Program-made: the position numbers and the translations under genes
Part shown: positions 1 through 7,850 of the stretch, one piece after another
Position numbering within the stretch: the stretch's first letter is position 1
Layout of the letters: each line of letters begins with the position of its first letter
Notes under the pieces: model-generated
What the model was told of the DNA's origin: nothing
Seen by the model: only the letters and a program-made list of their open reading frames with translations
Databases searched by the model: none
Source of the DNA: Bacteroidales bacterium UBA6117
GTDB taxonomy: Bacteria; Bacteroidota; Bacteroidia; Bacteroidales; VadinHA17
Direction: 5' to 3'
DNA length: 27,984 bases
NCBI GenBank assembly: GCA_002428385.1
Contig: DIWB01000021.1
Coordinates: 22,816 to 50,799, forward strand

Positions 1-2
1 TT

Positions 3-326
3 GCAACTCCCGTTTTGTCTGAGAACCAGATGAAGGAAGCGGTACAAAAATTCAAGAAGGTCATCACCGAAAACGAAGGTGAGATCGTTCATGAAGAGAA
101 CTGGGGCCTGAAAAAGCTGGCCTATCCAATTCAGAAGAAGTCGACAGGCTTCTATTATCTTATTGAATTCAGGGGAACCGGAGACCTTATTGAGAAACTT
201 GAGGTGCAATACCGCAGGGACGAAAGGATAATCAGGTTCCTGACTTTCAGGATGGAAAAACATGCCGTCGAGTATGCAGAAAAGAAGAGAAGACAAAAAG
301 AATCAGGAAAAAGCAAGGAGGAATAA
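3..326 (+). CDS. rpsF: 30S ribosomal protein bS6, 5' truncated by window edge
   Basis: bS6 binds the central domain of 16S rRNA as a heterodimer with bS18, the product of the next gene. The visible 108 codons carry the S6 hallmarks: ENWGLKKLAYPI followed by a KKSTGFYYLIEF strand and the RRDERIIRFL segment, then a charged tail ending KSKEE. The reading frame is open to the left edge and reads ATPVLSENQMKEAV, matching the usual beginning of S6 homologues after about ten further residues. The first residues are therefore outside the window and the TTG at 15 is an internal Leu codon. The gene heads an rpsF-rpsR-rplI operon; only 3 nt separate its stop from the rpsR start. The operon promoter is not in the window. 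Confidence 0.95.
   Translation, partial: ATPVLSENQMKEAVQKFKKVITENEGEIVHEENWGLKKLAYPIQKKSTGFYYLIEFRGTGDLIEKLEVQYRRDERIIRFLTFRMEKHAVEYAEKKRRQKESGKSKEE
315..321 (+). promoter_or_regulatory. Strong Shine-Dalgarno of rpsR
   Basis: AAGGAGG lies inside the last codons of rpsF, 8 nt before the rpsR ATG. It is a full-strength SD in a window where most other starts show none. Confidence 0.8.
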
Positions 327-329
327 GCT

Positions 330-599
330 ATGGCACAGAACGAATCAGAAATCAGATATCTGACTCCTCCCACAGTGGAGGTAAAGAAAAAGAAGTACTG
401 CCGTTTCAAGAAGAACCGGATAAGGTATATCGACTACAAGGACCCCGAGTTCCTGAAGAAGTTCCTGAATGACCAGGGTAAGATACTACCACGCCGTCTT
501 ACCGGAACATCATTGAAATATCAGAGGAAGGTGGCAAAAGCCGTTAAAAGGGCCCGTCATATTGCTCTTCTTCCTTATGTAACAGACCTTTTAAAATAA
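330..599 (+). CDS. rpsR: 30S ribosomal protein bS18
   Basis: bS18 is a small-subunit protein of the platform that pairs with bS6. The 89-residue product has the family core: a YCRFKK N-terminal motif, IDYKDPEFLKKFLNDQGKIL, PRRLTG, and the basic helix KYQRKVAKAVKRARHIALLPY. Length is normal for Bacteroidota S18. The ATG at 330 is fixed by a strong SD 8 nt upstream. It sits between rpsF (3 nt gap) and rplI (12 nt gap) and is surely cotranscribed. In Bacteroidota ribosomes bS18, bS6 and bS21 are reported to hold the 16S 3' tail and hide the anti-SD, which makes the strong SDs in this operon noteworthy. Confidence 0.97.
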   Translation: MAQNESEIRYLTPPTVEVKKKKYCRFKKNRIRYIDYKDPEFLKKFLNDQGKILPRRLTGTSLKYQRKVAKAVKRARHIALLPYVTDLLK

Positions 600-605
600 G
601 GAGGG
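598..605 (+). promoter_or_regulatory. Strong Shine-Dalgarno of rplI
   Basis: AAGGAGGG overlaps the rpsR stop codon (TAA 597-599) and stands 6 nt before the rplI ATG. The following ATAGCTATGG closely resembles the rpsR leader (AATAAGCTATGG), so the two initiation regions look alike. Confidence 0.8.
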
Positions 606-611
606 ATAGCT

Positions 612-1058
612 ATGGAAGTAATTTTATTGCAGGATACCAGCAAGCTTGGACAGAAAGACGATATCGTCGTGGTCAGGAACGGATACGCAAACAATTACCT
701 GATACCCAAAGGATATGCTATTGCAGCAACTCCTTCGGCAAAGAAAATGCACTCAGAGAATCTGAAACAGAGGGCCCACAAGGAGGAGAAAATCAAGGCC
801 AACGCGCAGGAGATTGCCGCCAAAATGGCCGGAATTTCGCTGGTAGTCGGAGCCAAGACCAGTACATCGGGCAAGATTTTCGGTTCAGTGAACACAATTC
901 AGATTGCAGAAGCGCTCAAAGAGAAGGGATTTGAAGTTGACCGCAAGACTATCACCCTGCCGGAAGACCAGATCAAGGAAGTCGGCAAGTACAAGGCTGT
1001 TGTCAGGCTTCACAGGGAAGTAAAGGTTGATGTAGACTTTGAGATTATTGCCGAGTAA
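612..1058 (+). CDS. rplI: 50S ribosomal protein bL9
   Basis: bL9 is a two-domain elongated protein bound near the L1 stalk. The N-terminal domain is clear (MEVILLQD, LGQKDDIVVVRNGYANNYLIPKGYA, residues 1-40), followed by the long connecting helix rich in Lys, Glu and Ala (about 41-75) and the C-terminal RNA-binding domain with GKIFGSVNTIQIAEAL. At 148 residues it has the usual length. The start is set by an SD 6 nt upstream. It is the last gene of the operon and is followed at once by an intrinsic terminator. Confidence 0.97.
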   Translation: MEVILLQDTSKLGQKDDIVVVRNGYANNYLIPKGYAIAATPSAKKMHSENLKQRAHKEEKIKANAQEIAAKMAGISLVVGAKTSTSGKIFGSVNTIQIAEALKEKGFEVDRKTITLPEDQIKEVGKYKAVVRLHREVKVDVDFEIIAE

Positions 1059-1079
1059 CAATTCAGCAGGATATTATAG

Positions 1080-1111
1080 AAAAGGACATGTTTTTGCATG
1101 TCCTTTTTTTT
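1080..1111 (+). terminator. Intrinsic terminator after rplI, probably bidirectional
   Basis: Stem AAAGGACATG (1081-1090) pairs with CATGTCCTTT (1097-1106) around a TTTTTG loop and runs into a T tract to 1111. Read on the minus strand the same stem is followed by TTTTCT, so it may also end lptD transcription, whose stop is at 1132. Confidence 0.85.
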
Positions 1112-1131
1112 GCCCGCCATCGGGAATCCTG

Positions 1132-3795
1132 TTAAAAGTTATCGTGAAAATCCTTGCGACGTTCGTATTTCAGGTCGGCCAGAATCGATGACTTGACCCG
1201 GATAGTGAAATTCCACATTTTCATCGATCCGTTGGGTACCCAGTTAAAGCTCATAACCCAGCAGTGAAGGTCGCGGGTTATTCCTATCTGTGTCATCGTG
1301 ATTTCCTTGTGTGAAAAATCATAACCGGTGGTATAGGTCAATGCGGTTTTACCGGTCAGGTTTACGTTACCGCTTGCCGATAAGGTCTGAGTCAGGTTAG
1401 ACTTCAGTCCGGGCTTTGAGTAGTGAAAAGTGTAGCTGACCCTCATCGACCATGGAACATCGAATATATAGTATCCGTATTCGTCGAACAGCATAGAGGT
1501 CGGATCGCCCGGATTGCTCATGTTACGGCTTGCATCTTCAGTCCTCATGCCCTGGCTTGCCGGACCGGTCGGGGTTCTTTGGGAAGATTGCTGTGATGAT
1601 CTGTCCTTATCGCCCATAATAAGGCGTCCCAGGTCGAAATCTAGGCTCATTGAAAAATTGGTAAGCCTCATCAGTTTCCTGTTCTGTTCAAATGCAAAAG
1701 TGTTTATCGGAGTCCCCCTTTGGCTCAGGCCGTAGAGCGAAAAACTGCTGGCTGCCGACACTCCTATATTATTCATAAGGGTTGTCCGCATGCCCATCGA
1801 AACCGGCGCCCATCTCATCGAATCGGCAAACACATTGTAGGAGGTGGATATCCCCAGATTATCGATCAGCTTGACCTTTTTGGGTTTACCGGATGTATCA
1901 TTTTTTTCGAAAACCTTGGCTTCCAGGATATTGGTGATATTGAAGCTGATATTGCCGCTTCGTCTCGACAATGAAGGCGTTCCGTAAATATTCCTGTCAA
2001 ATATCGAATATTCTGTGAAATTCCCCAGGGTGTCCGACTGCACACTCCGGTAAAGATCGCTGCTCAGTCCCTTGAAAGAAGGAATATAGCTGAAGCCGAC
2101 TGAAGGTTTTATAACATGCCGGATTGCCTGCACCCTTGATTCGGGTTTGAAGTTAAAAGTTCCGAAAATCTGAGGATTGAACCCTGCACTTATCGAGGGA
2201 TTCATCGAATGACCGTAGAAAGTACCACGTATTGTATCGGTGACCACCTGCGGGACTATCTCATTTCTTGAAGGATTGAAATACTCAGGATCCCATCTTT
2301 TCTCAAACTTCTGTGTATAGAGAACACCGCTGTAGGTTAGCTGGGGTGAAATTGAGAAGTTCCTGAAGGGGCGGAACTGAATGCTGACAGGAGCTTCATG
2401 CTTGAATCCATTTCTCATATTGTTCCAGACCTTGTTTGAAAAAAGAAGGCTGTCGTAAGTATTAATCTGATTATCAAGCGAGGCAGAATATTGAAACTGA
2501 AGTTCCTGATACCATTTGGACGATCCTGCCGCACCTTTCCGCTTCAGGGGGTATATTCGCGCCATGTTGAAATTGATTTTGGGCAGGTTCAGGGAGACAG
2601 TTTTATTCCTGACGTTCTGACTATGGTTCATGCTGGCAGAAAGGTTAAACGGCGTGCCTGTCCAGGTTTTTGAATAACTGACGCTCGACTGCCGCTGCGT
2701 TGTGACATGTTCCATCACGTCGTAGCTGTTGTTTTTGTCGAAACCGCTTGAGCTCATGCTTACGTTGGCTGAAAACCTCGATCCAGGCTTTGCCTTGGCA
2801 TCCTGGCTGTAAGTCCAACCTATTTTGTAGTTCGATGTCTTGCGGTAATCATTCAGACCCTTATGTCCGCTGATGTTGTTGGCATAGCTGAAGCTGAACT
2901 GTCCGTTGAACCTGTACTTCTTTGAATAATTCGACTGGGTGGTCAGCATCCATGTGCCATTCGTATAAATACTTCCCCGGAGCGCGAGGTCGAAGTAATC
3001 ATTGACGGCAAAGTAGTAGCCGCCGTCAGTTAAGTTGTATCCCCTCTCCTGCTCCTGACCTATCCGGGGGATTAAAATACCTGAGGCTGCCTTCTTTGTC
3101 TGGATCGGGAAAAAACCGAAAGGGAGCGCTACAGGCAGTGGTATTCCCTCCAGTACAAGGTAACCGGGGCCCGAAATAATTTTTTCACCAGGGTAAATCT
3201 TTGCCTTGGGAAGGCGTATGTAGAAATGTGGATGTTCAGCGTCGCATGTCGAATAGGTGCTTTGGGCAATATTCGAAGTACCGTCGTCGAGCATTTTCGT
3301 AACCTGGCTTCTGAGGAGACCATCTTCCTGTTTTGTAACAATTTTATAGGCAATTGCTTTACGGGAGATGAAGTTATAGAACAACGAATCGGATTCTATT
3401 TCCTGTGAACCCTGGGTAAAAACGGGCTTGCCGGTTAATTTGCCCACTGAATCGAGCCTTCCTGTTGCAAAGACCGTGTTGTCAACCATGTCAAACACAA
3501 TGGAATCGGCGGTAATCTTAATGTCGTCGTAAATGACCTCCGCCTGATCGGACATGAAAACCCGTTTATTCTTAAGATCATTTCTTTTTGTGCCTGCCGA
3601 TTTATAGGTAACCTTTTTGTCGATTGCCTCAGGAGAAATTGTTTTAAAGTTCCGGGTTAAGGTGTCGATTACTATGGTATCGGGGCGAACAGCCAGTGAA
3701 TCACTGAGGGAAATGTCTTCCTGCGAAAATAATGAAACAGAACAGACCATCACAAGGAACACTACAAGCAGCCGTTTTTGTTTTAAAAAATACAA
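1132..3795 (-). CDS. lptD: LPS-assembly outer-membrane protein LptD (Bacteroidota type)
   Basis: LptD inserts lipopolysaccharide into the outer leaflet of the outer membrane. From the chosen start the protein has a signal peptide (KQKRLLVVFLVMVCSVSLFSQ), an OstA-like beta-jellyroll with ITADSIVFD and VFATGRLDS (about residues 83-163), the STYSTCD segment (Cys184) resembling the YTTC motif of LptD, then IISGPGYLVLEGIPLPVALPFGFFP, which leads into a long beta-barrel rich in alternating aromatic strands. The frame is open to a TTG at 3846, but that codon lies inside a -7 box and would give an awkward 24-residue extension. The TTG at 3795 gives a normal signal peptide, and the first ATG (3750) would cut into it. 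The exact start remains uncertain. Confidence 0.85.
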   Translation of the reverse strand: MYFLKQKRLLVVFLVMVCSVSLFSQEDISLSDSLAVRPDTIVIDTLTRNFKTISPEAIDKKVTYKSAGTKRNDLKNKRVFMSDQAEVIYDDIKITADSIVFDMVDNTVFATGRLDSVGKLTGKPVFTQGSQEIESDSLFYNFISRKAIAYKIVTKQEDGLLRSQVTKMLDDGTSNIAQSTYSTCDAEHPHFYIRLPKAKIYPGEKIISGPGYLVLEGIPLPVALPFGFFPIQTKKAASGILIPRIGQEQERGYNLTDGGYYFAVNDYFDLALRGSIYTNGTWMLTTQSNYSKKYRFNGQFSFSYANNISGHKGLNDYRKTSNYKIGWTYSQDAKAKPGSRFSANVSMSSSGFDKNNSYDVMEHVTTQRQSSVSYSKTWTGTPFNLSASMNHSQNVRNKTVSLNLPKINFNMARIYPLKRKGAAGSSKWYQELQFQYSASLDNQINTYDSLLFSNKVWNNMRNGFKHEAPVSIQFRPFRNFSISPQLTYSGVLYTQKFEKRWDPEYFNPSRNEIVPQVVTDTIRGTFYGHSMNPSISAGFNPQIFGTFNFKPESRVQAIRHVIKPSVGFSYIPSFKGLSSDLYRSVQSDTLGNFTEYSIFDRNIYGTPSLSRRSGNISFNITNILEAKVFEKNDTSGKPKKVKLIDNLGISTSYNVFADSMRWAPVSMGMRTTLMNNIGVSAASSFSLYGLSQRGTPINTFAFEQNRKLMRLTNFSMSLDFDLGRLIMGDKDRSSQQSSQRTPTGPASQGMRTEDASRNMSNPGDPTSMLFDEYGYYIFDVPWSMRVSYTFHYSKPGLKSNLTQTLSASGNVNLTGKTALTYTTGYDFSHKEITMTQIGITRDLHCWVMSFNWVPNGSMKMWNFTIRVKSSILADLKYERRKDFHDNF

Positions 3796-3804
3796 CTTTA
3801 ATAC

Positions 3805-3812
3805 TATTTTTG
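3805..3812 (+). promoter_or_regulatory. Putative -7 element for the amidase gene
   Basis: TATTTTTG matches the Bacteroidota consensus TAnnTTTG and is about 60 nt before the amidase ATG. The nearest upstream TTG (3778-3780) is 24 nt away, slightly beyond the usual 17-23 nt spacing. Confidence 0.5.
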
Positions 3813-3843
3813 TACAGTTTTTGTAATGACCTGATGTCAGGCG

Positions 3844-3851
3844 CAAAACTA
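3844..3851 (-). promoter_or_regulatory. Putative -7 element for lptD
   Basis: On the minus strand this reads TAGTTTTG followed by CGCC, an exact TAnnTTTG match. No TTG lies at the normal -33 distance. It overlaps the most upstream possible lptD start codon (TTG 3846), arguing for a downstream start. Confidence 0.5.
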
Positions 3852-3873
3852 ATTAAAAAAACATGAACTGAAT

Positions 3874-5028
3874 ATGGGTTCAGATTTTAAAAACGTCAAA
3901 GAACGTACCAATTATATAAAGGTTCCACGATTGGTTTCATTGATTCTGCTGGCGGTCATGTTACCCTTTTTACTTTCACCGGTCTCTGGATCGGAGAGGA
4001 AATGGGTTGTGGTTATAGATCCCGGACACGGCGGCAAGGATCCGGGAGCCCTGGGAGCCATAAGCAAGGAAAAGAACATCAATCTGGCAATTGCCCTTAA
4101 GGCCGGAAGCTATATCGAACAAAACCTCAGGAACGTTGAAGTGCTTTACACCAGGAAGACCGATATATTCCCGGCTTTGTATGAAAGAGCCGAATTTGCA
4201 AATAAGAACAAGGCTGATCTGTTCATTTCCATTCATGCGAATGCAATCTCGAAAATGACAATAAAAGGGACTGAAACATGGATTATGGGGCTGGCGATGG
4301 ATGACCAGAACCTTGAAGTGGCAATGAAAGAGAATGAAGTTATACTTCTGGAGGACGATTTTTCGACAAAATACGAGGGATTCGATCCAAAATCACCTGA
4401 ATCGTACATTATGTTCACTATAATGCAGAACACGTACAGGGAACAAAGCCTCTATCTGGCGACGAATATTCAGAATCAGTTCAGGAACAGGGCCGGGAGG
4501 GTCGACCGTGGGGTCAAGCAGGCAGGTTTTCTGGTGCTTTATATGACCTCTATGCCGAGTGTTCTTATCGAAACCGGATTCCTGACCAACCCGGAAGAGG
4601 AGAAATACCTTAACTCAAAAGAGGGACAGGATTACCTTGCGTCGGCAATATACAGGGCAGTAAGGGATTATATAAACGAAATCGATAAGAAGACAAATAC
4701 TTCATCATCCGCACAGGAAAGCGCTGCCACTGTCAAATCAACTGCGGTTCAGGAGGGAGCATCACCTGATGATCAACCCAGATTTATGGTTCAGATAGCC
4801 ACTTCAGCCTCAAAGAGACCACTCACACCCGCAAACTTCAATGGACTGCAGGATGTGTTTGAAATTGAGTCGGATAATCAGTTCAAGTATGCTGCCGGAA
4901 GTTTTGACAACTATTCAATGGCTGCCGAATACCGCAAGAAGATTGAGTCATTTTACCCCGATGCATTCATCATTGCCGTCAGGAATAATAAAATATTACC
5001 TTTACAGGACGCACTTAATTTAAAGTAA
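3874..5028 (+). CDS. N-acetylmuramoyl-L-alanine amidase (Amidase_3) with SPOR-like tail
   Basis: Zinc amidase that cleaves the bond between N-acetylmuramic acid and L-Ala in peptidoglycan. A membrane or export segment lies at residues 18-36. The catalytic domain spans about 45-266: VIDPGHGGKDPGA (His52), KEKNINLAIA (Glu66), SIHANA (His121) and VLIETGFLTNPEEE (Glu233) are the expected zinc ligands and catalytic glutamate of the AmiC/CwlM family. After a Ser/Thr-rich linker (274-298), residues 302-372 (RFMVQIATS, YAAGSFDNYSMAAEYR) look like a degenerate SPOR peptidoglycan-binding domain. It is divergent from lptD and 107 nt upstream of an MCE gene, a pairing common in Bacteroidota. Confidence 0.93.
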   Translation: MGSDFKNVKERTNYIKVPRLVSLILLAVMLPFLLSPVSGSERKWVVVIDPGHGGKDPGALGAISKEKNINLAIALKAGSYIEQNLRNVEVLYTRKTDIFPALYERAEFANKNKADLFISIHANAISKMTIKGTETWIMGLAMDDQNLEVAMKENEVILLEDDFSTKYEGFDPKSPESYIMFTIMQNTYREQSLYLATNIQNQFRNRAGRVDRGVKQAGFLVLYMTSMPSVLIETGFLTNPEEEKYLNSKEGQDYLASAIYRAVRDYINEIDKKTNTSSSAQESAATVKSTAVQEGASPDDQPRFMVQIATSASKRPLTPANFNGLQDVFEIESDNQFKYAAGSFDNYSMAAEYRKKIESFYPDAFIIAVRNNKILPLQDALNLK

Positions 5029-5047
5029 AATCTAAGCAGCAAAATGA

Positions 5048-5102
5048 AACCCACATGCATACAATCACAGTCCAGAGTAAAAATATCAGAACCATGTGGG
5101 TT
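5048..5102. repeat. 10-bp inverted repeat between amidase and mlaD genes
   Basis: AACCCACATG (5048-5057) is the exact reverse complement of CATGTGGGTT (5093-5102), with a 35-nt spacer. There is no T tract, so it is not an obvious terminator. It could be an RNA stem in the leader of the MCE gene or a protein-binding pair. Confidence 0.55.
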
Positions 5103-5135
5103 CCATGCGACCTTTAAAATCAAAATCACATACGC

Positions 5136-6071
5136 ATGAAAAAGATCTCGAATGAAGCCAGGATTGGGGTTACTGCAGTATTAACCATTCTGGTTTTCAT
5201 ATGGGTTTTCAGTTTTCTGAAGGGCAAAAACCTTTTTAACAGTACCGCCAGCTACCATGTTGTTTACGATCAGGTTGGCGGACTCGCCGAATCGAGCCCG
5301 GTGGAAGTTAACGGCTATAAAGTCGGAGTTGTTCAATCAGTAAAATTCGTGGATCCTGTCAGCGGCCGGTTGCTGGTAACCCTGTCGGTCGATAAAAGTT
5401 TCAAACTTCCGGTCAACACCGTGGCTGAAATCACAACAGCAAGTCTGATTGCAGGAATGAAGATCAGGTTTGTTTACGGTGAAGGGCCCGGCACATATTC
5501 AAGCGGCGACACTATACCCGGAAGACTTGCAACTTCTCTGCTTACAAGGCTTGAGGACGAGCTTCTTCCGTTAAAAGACAAGATATCGGATCTGATCCTG
5601 ACACTCGATACCGTAGTTGGATCGGTCAATGAAATCATCGACCCCAGGTTCCGGGCTGACCTTCGCTCAGGAGTATCGAGCCTGAGCAGCACCGCCCGGA
5701 GTCTCGATGAAGCTGAGCTTAAAGCCACGCTGATGAATATAAATGCCTTTTCGGCCATGCTTGCTGATAACTCTGAGAAATTCACCTCGACATTCAGCAG
5801 ACTGGGAAGCGTAGCCGACACGCTCGCGGCTGCCGATCTGTACGGTTCAATAAATAATCTCAAATTGAGCCTCGAGAGAGCATCATCTCTGATCAGTAAT
5901 CTCAACGAAGGAGAAGGAACAGCCGGAAAACTGATGACAAACGACTCCCTTTACACTAATCTTTCCAACAGTCTCGGAAGCCTGGACATGCTTTTACAGG
6001 ATATGAAGACAAATCCGAAGCGCTATGTGCATTTTTCATTGTTCGGCAAAAAAAATACCCGGGAACAATAG
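5136..6071 (+). CDS. mlaD: MlaD/MCE-family phospholipid transport protein
   Basis: MCE proteins anchor in the inner membrane and form a periplasmic channel for lipid transport between membranes. The product of 311 residues has a single N-terminal transmembrane helix (11-28), an MCE domain (about 38-115, with SPVEVNGYKVG at 54-64 and LIAGMKIRFV at 103-113), then a long helical region (about 135-295) typical of the MlaD C-terminal helices that line the channel. The partner permease (MlaE) and ATPase (MlaF) are not in this window, so which MCE system it belongs to is inferred. It follows the amidase on the same strand and may be cotranscribed with it. The symbol is by homology class; other names are possible. 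Confidence 0.85.
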   Translation: MKKISNEARIGVTAVLTILVFIWVFSFLKGKNLFNSTASYHVVYDQVGGLAESSPVEVNGYKVGVVQSVKFVDPVSGRLLVTLSVDKSFKLPVNTVAEITTASLIAGMKIRFVYGEGPGTYSSGDTIPGRLATSLLTRLEDELLPLKDKISDLILTLDTVVGSVNEIIDPRFRADLRSGVSSLSSTARSLDEAELKATLMNINAFSAMLADNSEKFTSTFSRLGSVADTLAAADLYGSINNLKLSLERASSLISNLNEGEGTAGKLMTNDSLYTNLSNSLGSLDMLLQDMKTNPKRYVHFSLFGKKNTREQ

Positions 6072-6407
6072 CTTTTTTCTAAAATTCAGATTATCTTGAA
6101 CTTAAAATAAAGCAGCTTAATGATGGCAAAATAGTCCTCATTTTTTTGCTTTTCCGGTAAAATTTTACCACTTTGTATAAGAGTTTGTCTGTCATGGAAA
6201 ATCCGGGAGTTGTGCTTGTAAATTATTGATATACAATAGAATAAAATGGAAATAATTATTTTGCCGTTTAAGTTGCTGATGGTTAAAACCATATAGTTTT
6301 TTTGAATTTAACAAGCGAAAAAAATTTTTTTTTTAACTTTTTTTTTTACAAATATTGCTGTCGGAATCAGCATAACGGATAACCTACGACAAACACAATA
6401 TATTTTC
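6072..6407. other. 336-nt AT-rich gene-free region upstream of dnaA
   Basis: This gap separates mlaD from dnaA. It is very AT-rich, with A7/T10/T11 runs at about 6318-6348, a perfect palindrome at 6156-6169, and a small inverted repeat ATGGTT/AACCAT just before a T run near 6280-6302. I find no credible coding frame, no tRNA and no exact TAnnTTTG. It presumably holds the dnaA promoter and leader. I could not find convincing DnaA boxes (TTATCCACA), so I do not call it oriC. Confidence 0.5.
6156..6169. repeat. Perfect 14-bp palindrome upstream of dnaA
   Basis: GGTAAAATTTTACC is identical to its reverse complement. It lies 238 nt before the dnaA ATG in otherwise featureless AT-rich sequence and has the form of a dimeric-regulator operator. 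No regulator can be named. Confidence 0.6.
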
Positions 6408-7838
6408 ATGAACAAATCACACGCCGATGTATGGAATAATTGCCTGCAGATAATTAAGGACATTATTCCCTCCATCAGTTTTAAGACTTGGTTTGAGCCT
6501 ATTATTCCTCTGAAACTTGAAAACAATGTTTTGACGATTCAGGTACCCAGTCCGTTTTTCTACGAGTACCTCGAAGAGCAATATATAGATATCCTCAGGA
6601 AGACTCTCAGGCGTGAGATTGGTGCTGATGCCAAACTCGAATACAATGTTGTGCTGGAGAATGCGAATTATTCCGACGGCAAGCCTTATACCGTAAGGTA
6701 TCCGTCGAGAAACAAGACGGATCTTCACAACAAACCGGTTCAGGTTCCATTCAATGTTACTCAGCCTTCTATCAAGAATCCTTTCGTTATCCCCGGGATC
6801 AAGAAGGTGCATTTTGATCCCAAGCTCAATCCCGATTACAACTTCAGCAATTATGTAGAGGGAGAATGCAACAGGCTGGCCAGGTCGGCAGGAATAGCAG
6901 TTGGCAACAACCCGGGAGGTACGGCATTCAATCCTCTTATGATCTATGGTGATTCGGGACTTGGCAAGACTCACCTTGCACAGGCAATAGGGATCCTGGT
7001 GAAGGAAAAACATCCCGACAAGGTTGTGCTGTATGTCAATGCAAATAAATTCCAGACTCAGTTCGTTGAATCGGTCAGAAACAACAACAAGAATGATTTC
7101 CTTCATTTTTACCAGATGATTGATGTCCTCATCCTGGATGATGTTCATGAGTTTGCGGGAAAAGAAAAGACACAGGACACTTTCTTCCATATTTTCAATC
7201 ACATTCACCAGTCGGGCAAACAGCTGATACTCACGTGCGACAGGCCGCCAGTGGAGCTTCAGGGAATGGAGCAGAGGCTTCTCTCGAGGTTTAAATGGGG
7301 TCTGCAGGCAGATCTGCAGAGGCCCGACTATGAGACCAGGCTCGCCATACTGAAGAAAAAAGCATACAACGACGGCATTGAACTGCCTGATGAGATTTTT
7401 GAATATCTGGCTGCCAATATCTCCAACAACATCAGGGAACTGGAGGCCGTATTGATATCCTTATATGCCCAGTCAACCCTTAACAGGAAAGAGATCACTC
7501 TCGACCTGGCAAGGCAGATGGTGGAAAAGCTGGTAAGTACATCCAGACGCGAAATAACAATAGAATATATTCAGAAGATTGTTTGCGACTACTACAAGAT
7601 CCCGATCGAACTCATACAGGGCAAAACAAGAAAAAGGGAGATTGTACAAGCCAGACAGGTTTCCATGTATTTCTCCAAAAACCTTACGAAAGCATCGCTT
7701 GCAAGCATCGGATCGCATATCGGAGGTAAGGACCATGCCACAGTGCTTCATGCCTGCAAAACTGTCAATAACCTTATTGACACCGATAAGCACTTCAAAA
7801 ATCAGATCAGTGAGATTGAGAAGAAGCTGAAGGTTTAA
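6408..7838 (+). CDS. dnaA: Chromosomal replication initiator DnaA
   Basis: DnaA is an AAA+ ATPase that binds DnaA boxes and opens the origin. The product is 476 residues, a normal length. Domain I (about 1-90) has WFEPIIPL and the hydrophobic SPFFYEYLEEQY patch; a short linker follows; domain III has Walker A GDSGLGKTHL (181-190), Walker B LILDDVHEF (241-249), CDRPP sensor I (277-281), and the LLSRFKWG box VII region (291-298). Domain IV carries the DnaA signature HIGGKDHATVLHAC (437-450). The ATG at 6408 gives the expected MxxSHADVW N-terminus. No Shine-Dalgarno is visible. It stands alone on its strand, with the repeat island and a convergent gene downstream. Confidence 0.98.
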   Translation: MNKSHADVWNNCLQIIKDIIPSISFKTWFEPIIPLKLENNVLTIQVPSPFFYEYLEEQYIDILRKTLRREIGADAKLEYNVVLENANYSDGKPYTVRYPSRNKTDLHNKPVQVPFNVTQPSIKNPFVIPGIKKVHFDPKLNPDYNFSNYVEGECNRLARSAGIAVGNNPGGTAFNPLMIYGDSGLGKTHLAQAIGILVKEKHPDKVVLYVNANKFQTQFVESVRNNNKNDFLHFYQMIDVLILDDVHEFAGKEKTQDTFFHIFNHIHQSGKQLILTCDRPPVELQGMEQRLLSRFKWGLQADLQRPDYETRLAILKKKAYNDGIELPDEIFEYLAANISNNIRELEAVLISLYAQSTLNRKEITLDLARQMVEKLVSTSRREITIEYIQKIVCDYYKIPIELIQGKTRKREIVQARQVSMYFSKNLTKASLASIGSHIGGKDHATVLHACKTVNNLIDTDKHFKNQISEIEKKLKV

Positions 7839-7850
7839 GAAAAGTTTATC

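Noticed and set aside
15..17. TTG as the rpsF start codon
   Set aside because: The frame is open to the left edge and encodes ATPV before it, matching the S6 family, so this is an internal codon of a truncated gene.
5474..5905. 143-codon antisense frame within mlaD
   Set aside because: Low-complexity Ser/Leu/Arg composition and full overlap with a convincing MCE gene mark it as a shadow.
6278..6302. ATGGTTAAAACCAT plus T run as an intrinsic terminator
   Set aside because: A loop of two bases and an AT-rich stem would be unstable; it is also over 200 nt after the mlaD stop.
6072..6407. oriC next to dnaA
   Set aside because: AT-rich runs are present, but I found no TTATCCACA-type boxes on either strand; the best is a 6 of 9 match near 6371-6383. 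Skew over the chromosome would be needed.
6417..7208. 263-codon open frame antisense to dnaA
   Set aside because: It lies wholly within dnaA, has no family motifs and reflects codon bias of the real gene.
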